10,609 nucleotides of DNA from CAYQTO01 sp964420455. Lineage in GTDB: Bacteria; Sumerlaeota; Sumerlaeia; SLMS01. Both the position numbers and the translations under genes were made by a program. The notes below the pieces were generated by a model. That model worked only from the letters and a program-made list of their open reading frames with translations. It was not told the origin of the DNA and made no database searches. The stretch spans positions 1 to 10,609 of the forward strand of contig CAYQTO010000126.1 of assembly GCA_964420455.1 (NCBI GenBank). Direction: 5' to 3'. Of the stretch, positions 7,187-10,609 are shown piece by piece. Each line of letters starts with the position of its first letter. The first letter of the stretch is position 1.

Positions 7187-7215
7187 TGCGCAAATCATTT
7201 CCCGCCATTGCGCAA
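7187..7215. promoter_or_regulatory. Pair of TGCGCAA repeats upstream of glgP
   Basis: TGCGCAA occurs at 7187-7193 and 7209-7215, 22 bases apart (about two helix turns). Each contains the palindrome TGCGCA, and the second is the full palindrome TTGCGCAA (7208-7215). They lie 86-114 bases before the glgP start, a normal operator distance. I could not fit a sigma-70 promoter nearby, so the role is a guess. Confidence 0.3.
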
Positions 7216-7231
7216 GCTTTGCACGGAAGGA

Positions 7232-7268
7232 GGAGGGGAGGGGTGGAAAAGTGATACCCTTCCACCCC
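7232..7268 (-). terminator. Probable terminator after the aminotransferase gene
   Basis: On the minus strand a 9-bp stem GGGGTGGAA/TTCCACCCC is formed by 7268-7260 and 7248-7240, with an 11-base loop, starting 17 bases past the stop. The tail after the stem is pyrimidine-rich (TCCCCTCC) but poor in T, so termination may be incomplete. Confidence 0.5.
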
Positions 7269-7285
7269 CCGAACTCTTCCTTGCA

Positions 7286-8494
7286 TCAGGCGGGCAGCAG
7301 GTCCTTCACGGGTTCGAGGCCGCGGGTGGCTTCCTCCGCGGCAATCCAGCCCTCGGTGGGGCGGTAGGCGCGGAGCACTTCCATGGCGGCGGCGACGCCC
7401 CTGCCCATGGTGAAGCTGTAGCCCGACGCGGCCAGCGCCATCTCGATCGCGCTCACGATGGTCACCACGTCGAAGATGTTGTAGTAACCGAGCGTGCCGA
7501 AGCGGAAGATCTTGCCCTTCACCTGGTCCTGGCCGCCAGCGATGGTGATTCCCCGGCTCTTGAGTTCCGTGTTGAAGGCCGACCATTCGACGCCCTGCGG
7601 GAGATTCACCGCGGTGACCACGACGGAAGGGCGGGAGCTGAAGAATGTCAGACCGAGTTCCGCCATCGCCGCACGGGACGCACGGGACAGCACATGGTGG
7701 CGGGCCCAGTTGTTCTCCATGCCCTCCTCGAGGATCATGTCGAGAGCCTTCTCGAGCCCGTAGAAGAGGTTCACCGCGGGGGTAAAGGGCGTGTCGTCCT
7801 TGCCGAGGGACTTGAGGTAGGATCGCAGGTCGAAGTAGAAGCGCGGGGTCGTGATGCCCTCCATCGCCTTCTGGGCCTTCTCGCTGATGGAGACCATGCC
7901 GAGGCCCGGGGGCAGCATGAGTGCCTTTTGCGACCCGGTGCAGACCATGTCGATGGACCACTTGTCCTGGGGGAGCTCCTCGGCCGCGAAGGAGGAAACA
8001 CAGTCGACGATGGAAAGGGCGTTCGTCTTCGAGACGATCGCGCCGAGCTTGCGGATGTCGGAGACCGTCCCGGTGGAGGTTTCCGTCTGGGTTACGACGA
8101 CCGCCTTGGTGTCGGGATTGTCCTCCAGGGTCTTCTCGAGGACGGCCATGTCGAGGGGGATGCCCCACTCGAAAGGAAGCTCGATGATTTCCATGCCGAA
8201 GGCTTTGGCGACTTTGACCCAGCGTTCGCCGAACTTGCCGCCGTTATAGACGACGACCTTTTCTCCCGGGTTGACGGTGGACGTCATGGCGGCCTCGACG
8301 GCGCCGGTGCCCGAACTGGCGGTGACGATGACCGGCGCGGTCGTGCAAAACACGGCCTGAAGCTTCTCCTCGCATCGCTTGAAGATCGGGGGGAAGTCGG
8401 CGCTGCGGTGGTGGACGGTCGGCGCCGCGGAAGCGAGAAGCACCTCCGCCGGGACTTCCGTCGGACCCGGGGAGAAGATGTAATTCTTCTTCAT
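7286..8494 (-). CDS. Class V aminotransferase, serine/alanine-glyoxylate type
   Basis: A 402-residue pyridoxal-phosphate enzyme of the class V family that includes serine-glyoxylate, alanine-glyoxylate and serine-pyruvate aminotransferases. The N-terminus NYIFSPGPTEVP is the typical family start. SSGTGAVEAA (60-69) is the cofactor-phosphate loop, Asp164 in IVDCVSSF contacts the pyridine nitrogen, and Lys190 in TGSQKALMLPPGLG should bind the cofactor. FRFGTLGY (330-337) holds the arginine that binds the substrate carboxylate. Length and motifs are complete. ATG at 8494 is chosen since AAGGAC lies six bases upstream and family homology begins at once; an in-frame start at 8542 would add 16 unconserved residues. 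The exact substrates are open: serine, alanine or a biosynthetic role replacing SerC are possible, and no serA or glyoxylate gene is next to it. It stands alone between two terminators. Confidence 0.9.
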   Translation of the reverse strand: MKKNYIFSPGPTEVPAEVLLASAAPTVHHRSADFPPIFKRCEEKLQAVFCTTAPVIVTASSGTGAVEAAMTSTVNPGEKVVVYNGGKFGERWVKVAKAFGMEIIELPFEWGIPLDMAVLEKTLEDNPDTKAVVVTQTETSTGTVSDIRKLGAIVSKTNALSIVDCVSSFAAEELPQDKWSIDMVCTGSQKALMLPPGLGMVSISEKAQKAMEGITTPRFYFDLRSYLKSLGKDDTPFTPAVNLFYGLEKALDMILEEGMENNWARHHVLSRASRAAMAELGLTFFSSRPSVVVTAVNLPQGVEWSAFNTELKSRGITIAGGQDQVKGKIFRFGTLGYYNIFDVVTIVSAIEMALAASGYSFTMGRGVAAAMEVLRAYRPTEGWIAAEEATRGLEPVKDLLPA

Positions 8495-8537
8495 GTAAAC
8501 GTCCTTGAACGAGTGAGATGGAAACCCCTGCGGAGGT

Positions 8538-8592
8538 GGCAAGGGGGGCAGGCCCAGAGGGGGAATGGAGCATTCCCCTTGCCGGTCGGCAA
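8538..8592 (-). promoter_or_regulatory. 5' leader with two tandem hairpins and a competing helix
   Basis: In the minus-strand transcript TTGCC (8592-8588) pairs with GGCAA (8583-8579) over a GACC loop. Next to it GGGGAATG (8578-8571) pairs perfectly with CATTCCCC (8567-8560) over CTC. The joined segment GGCAAGGGG (8583-8575) is also exactly complementary to CCCCTTGCC (8546-8538) further down, a 9-bp helix that would break both hairpins. Such exclusive pairings are the layout of attenuators and riboswitches. The leader ends 44 bases before the aminotransferase start. No known riboswitch class was recognised. Confidence 0.4.
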
Positions 8593-8598
8593 GAAGAC

Positions 8599-8604
8599 AT
8601 TATG
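8599..8604 (-). promoter_or_regulatory. Possible -10 box for the aminotransferase gene
   Basis: On the minus strand CATAAT (8604-8599) matches TATAAT in five of six positions. Transcription would begin near 8592, exactly at the first leader hairpin. No good -35 box is found at 16-18 bases (TCCTTT at 17), so this rests on the -10 match and position only. Confidence 0.35.
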
Positions 8605-8621
8605 AGGCGCCCCCGGGGGGC

Positions 8622-8654
8622 AAAGGAAAGGGGCCGCCCGTGGTGGACGGCCCC
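8622..8654 (-). terminator. Intrinsic terminator after ilvD
   Basis: On the minus strand GGGGCCGTCC (8654-8645) pairs with GGGCGGCCCC (8639-8630) with one mismatch (A/C) and a five-base loop. The tail TTTCCTTT follows at once. It begins 24 bases after the ilvD stop and fits a Rho-independent terminator well. Confidence 0.8.
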
Positions 8655-8677
8655 CAATTAACGGCTTTGTGGCGTGG

Positions 8678-10396
8678 TCATTGGCGGACAAGCAGCTTGT
8701 CGACGTCGATGGGGACAAGGCCGCCGGGGCTTGTGAGGGCGCCCTCGCTGGCGGGGCCTACAAGTTGGGCGTACTTGTACAACGCCCCGCCTTTGTAGCG
8801 CGGCTCGATGGGCTGCCAGTTTTTGCGCCGCTCGGCCAGGACCTCCTCCGCCACCTCGAGGGTGATCGTCCCCGCTTCGGCATCGAGGGCGATCATGTCG
8901 CCGTCCTCGATGAGGGCGATCAGGCCACCGTCCATGGCCTCGGGAGTCACGTGGCCGACCATCAGGCCCCGGGTTGCGCCGCTGAAGCGTCCGTCGGTGA
9001 CCATGGCGCATTCGTAGCCGAGGCCCTGGCCGACGAGGGCGGCGGTCGGCGCGAGCATCTCGCGCATGCCGGGGCCACCCTTTGGCCCCTCGTAACGGAT
9101 CACGACCACGTCGCCCTTCTGGATCTCGAGCTTGGAGATCGCCGTGAAGGCGTCCTCCTCGCAGTTGTAGACGCGGGCGGGGCCGCGATGCTGCATGGTC
9201 TTGACGCCGGCGGTCTTGATGACGGCGCCCTGGGGCGCGAGGTTGCCCTTGAGCACACGCAGTCCGCCGGTTGAGCGGACGGGGTTCGAGGGGTTGCGGA
9301 TCACGTCCTGGTCCGAGGGGATGACGATCCCCGCGAGGTTTTCCGCCATGGTCTTGCCGGTGATGGTAAGGCAATCGCCATGGAGGTAACCACCGTCGAG
9401 GAGGGCCCGAAGGATCACCGGGATGCCACCGACGTCGTGGACGTCCTCGGCAAGGTATTTGCCGCCGGGCTTGAGGTCCGCGAGGATGGGGGTCCGCTGG
9501 CTGACGCGGTCCATGTCCTCGATGGTGAAGGAGACCCCGCATTCCGCGGCGATGGCGGGGAGGTGAAGGAGCGCGTTGGTGGACCCGCCGGTGGCGGCGA
9601 CAATGGCGGCGGCGTTCTCGAACGCCTCGAAGGTCATGATGTCGCGCGGCTTGATGTTTTTCTCGATGAGCATGAGGATGGTGCGGCCAAGTTTTTGGGC
9701 CCATCGGTCGCGATCGGTGTCCTCGGCGGGGGCGGAGTTGCTTCCGGGGAGGGCCATGCCGAGGGCCTCCGCCACGCAGGCCATGGTGTTGGCGGTGAAT
9801 TGGCCGCCGCAGGAACCGGCGCCGGGGCAGGCCCCGCATTCGATGTCGAGGAGCGTTTGGTCGTCGATCTTGCCGGCGGCGTGGGATCCGACCGCCTCGA
9901 AAACGTCGAGGACGGAGATGTCCTTACCGTCGTGGTGGCCCTTGCGGATGGTGCCACCGTAGAGGAAGCCGCCGGGGAGGTTGAGGCGGCCAAGGGCCAT
10001 GAGGCTCCCGGGGAGCGACTTGTCGCAACCTGCCAGACAGGCGAGGCCATCATAGCAGTGGGTGCGGACCATCAGCTCCATGCTGTCGGCGATGACTTCG
10101 CGGGAGACGAGAGAGGCCTTCATGCCTTCGTGGCCCATGCCGATGCCGTCGCTGACGGCGATGGTAACAAATTCGCGGGGGGTGCCGCCGGCCTCGCTGA
10201 TGCCGGCCTTTACCTCCTTCGCCTGCCGGTCGAGGGTGATGTTGCAGGGCGTGGCTTCGTTCCAGGTGGAGGCGACGCCCACGAAGGGTCGGGCGATATC
10301 CTCATCGTTCAGCCCCATCGCGCGCAGGTAGGAGCGATGCGGGGCGCGCGCGGGCCCCTTGGTCACCACGTGCGAATGCATTTTTCGTTCAGTCAT
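8678..10396 (-). CDS. ilvD: Dihydroxy-acid dehydratase
   Basis: A 572-residue cytosolic iron-sulphur enzyme that dehydrates 2,3-dihydroxy-isovalerate and 2,3-dihydroxy-3-methylvalerate to the 2-keto acids, the step before transamination in valine, isoleucine and leucine synthesis. The three cluster cysteines are in place: Cys51 in TPCN, Cys124 in GCDKSLPG and Cys196 in GSCGGQFTANTM. Lys126 after GCD is the residue carbamylated for metal binding in the family. SDGIGMGHEGMKASL (82-96) and the C-terminal TDGRFSGATRGLMVGH are conserved. Its length and the GSCGG form of the third motif fit the shorter group (about 560 residues, often [2Fe-2S]) better than E. coli IlvD (616). The ATG at 10396 is used, with a weak GGTGG about seven bases upstream; Met6 is an alternative without a ribosome site. 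No other ilv gene is nearby; a terminator closes it. Confidence 0.97.
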   Translation of the reverse strand: MTERKMHSHVVTKGPARAPHRSYLRAMGLNDEDIARPFVGVASTWNEATPCNITLDRQAKEVKAGISEAGGTPREFVTIAVSDGIGMGHEGMKASLVSREVIADSMELMVRTHCYDGLACLAGCDKSLPGSLMALGRLNLPGGFLYGGTIRKGHHDGKDISVLDVFEAVGSHAAGKIDDQTLLDIECGACPGAGSCGGQFTANTMACVAEALGMALPGSNSAPAEDTDRDRWAQKLGRTILMLIEKNIKPRDIMTFEAFENAAAIVAATGGSTNALLHLPAIAAECGVSFTIEDMDRVSQRTPILADLKPGGKYLAEDVHDVGGIPVILRALLDGGYLHGDCLTITGKTMAENLAGIVIPSDQDVIRNPSNPVRSTGGLRVLKGNLAPQGAVIKTAGVKTMQHRGPARVYNCEEDAFTAISKLEIQKGDVVVIRYEGPKGGPGMREMLAPTAALVGQGLGYECAMVTDGRFSGATRGLMVGHVTPEAMDGGLIALIEDGDMIALDAEAGTITLEVAEEVLAERRKNWQPIEPRYKGGALYKYAQLVGPASEGALTSPGGLVPIDVDKLLVRQ

Positions 10397-10474
10397 GGTT
10401 CAACCACCGTGTCGAAAGGTAGCGTGCAGGTGACCGCGACCTCCGGAAAGACTCAAGCGCAATGAGGGAGTGGT

Positions 10475-10609
10475 TCAGCCGCTGGCGGGCGCGCCGTCGA
10501 GGACCTCGCGGACCTTGCGAAGGAGCATGTGATGGGGGAAGGGCTTCTGGAGAAAGTTGACCCCTTCCTTGAGGACGCCCTGCTTGCTGATGACCTCGTC
10601 CGAGTAGCC
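10475..10609 (-). CDS. Receiver domain C-terminus, probably of a hybrid sensor kinase (partial)
   Basis: The last 44 codons of a gene that enters from the right edge, ending with TGA at 10477-10475. The peptide reads GYSDEVISKQGVLKEGVNFL and then QKPFPHHMLLRKVREVLDG. This matches the end of CheY-like receiver domains: GYSDE after strand beta 4, an alpha-4 segment, VNFLQKPF with the conserved Lys before the cis-Pro at the end of beta 5, and the final helix LLRKVREVLD. The phosphorylated Asp and everything before it lie outside the window. Receivers with GY(S/T)DE...GVL..G..FLQKPF are most often at the end of PAS-containing hybrid histidine kinases, but a lone response regulator is possible. 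It precedes ilvD in the same direction by 78 bases; I see no terminator or clear promoter in that gap (10397-10474). Confidence 0.8.
   Translation of the reverse strand, partial: GYSDEVISKQGVLKEGVNFLQKPFPHHMLLRKVREVLDGAPASG

Noticed and set aside
6848..8605. A 585-codon plus-strand frame across the glgP start and the aminotransferase
   Set aside because: It runs antisense over two well-supported genes and their intergenic region, with no recognisable domain.
8606..8621. C5/G6 inverted repeat as a separate element
   Set aside because: A short homopolymer pair with almost no loop; it is better seen as spacer between the ilvD terminator tail and the next gene's leader.
9380..10465. A 361-codon plus-strand frame opposite ilvD
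   Set aside because: Antisense shadow with Gly/Ala/Val/Asp-rich composition; ilvD on the other strand has all catalytic motifs.

Overview
This is a 10.6 kb piece of a high-GC bacterial chromosome. It is probably the end of a metagenome contig: the first 83 bases are an almost pure G run that looks like a sequencing artefact. Most of the genes are housekeeping or central-metabolism genes, and I see no phage, transposon, CRISPR array, tRNA or rRNA. The host looks like an uncultured Gram-negative bacterium. It has a type I signal peptidase with a long inserted domain, a short DUF3417-type alpha-glucan phosphorylase and a class V (serine/alanine-glyoxylate type) aminotransferase. This mix would fit a PVC-like or neighbouring deep-branching phylum, but I cannot name a taxon from the sequence alone.

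Left part (84-3342). A class I SAM-dependent methyltransferase, cut off by the contig edge, reads leftward from 288. It is divergent from metK (S-adenosylmethionine synthetase, 434-1612), so the maker and a user of SAM share a 145-bp intergenic region. After metK come a strong intrinsic terminator (1636-1675), a small four-helix membrane protein of unknown function (1695-2066), a UUCG hairpin, and an orphan MalK/UgpC-type sugar-importer ATPase (2218-3342).

Right part (3374-10609). All genes read leftward. In transcription order they are: the C-terminal end of a receiver domain, probably of a hybrid sensor kinase (10475-10609, partial); ilvD, dihydroxy-acid dehydratase (8678-10396), followed by a good terminator; the class V aminotransferase (7286-8494); then glgP (4450-7101) and lepB (3374-4435), only 14 bases apart and probably co-transcribed. 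ugpC and lepB converge at about 3343-3373.

The functions do not add up to one pathway. SAM synthesis, branched-chain amino-acid synthesis, glyoxylate/serine transamination, glycogen breakdown, sugar import and protein export sit side by side. I did not find a convincing new defence or mobile system. The points most worth a second look are a Ca-loop-like DxDxDGxxD motif inside a roughly 70-residue insertion of the signal peptidase, a leader with two mutually exclusive RNA folds in front of the aminotransferase, and several small repeat or palindrome candidates in the promoter regions.
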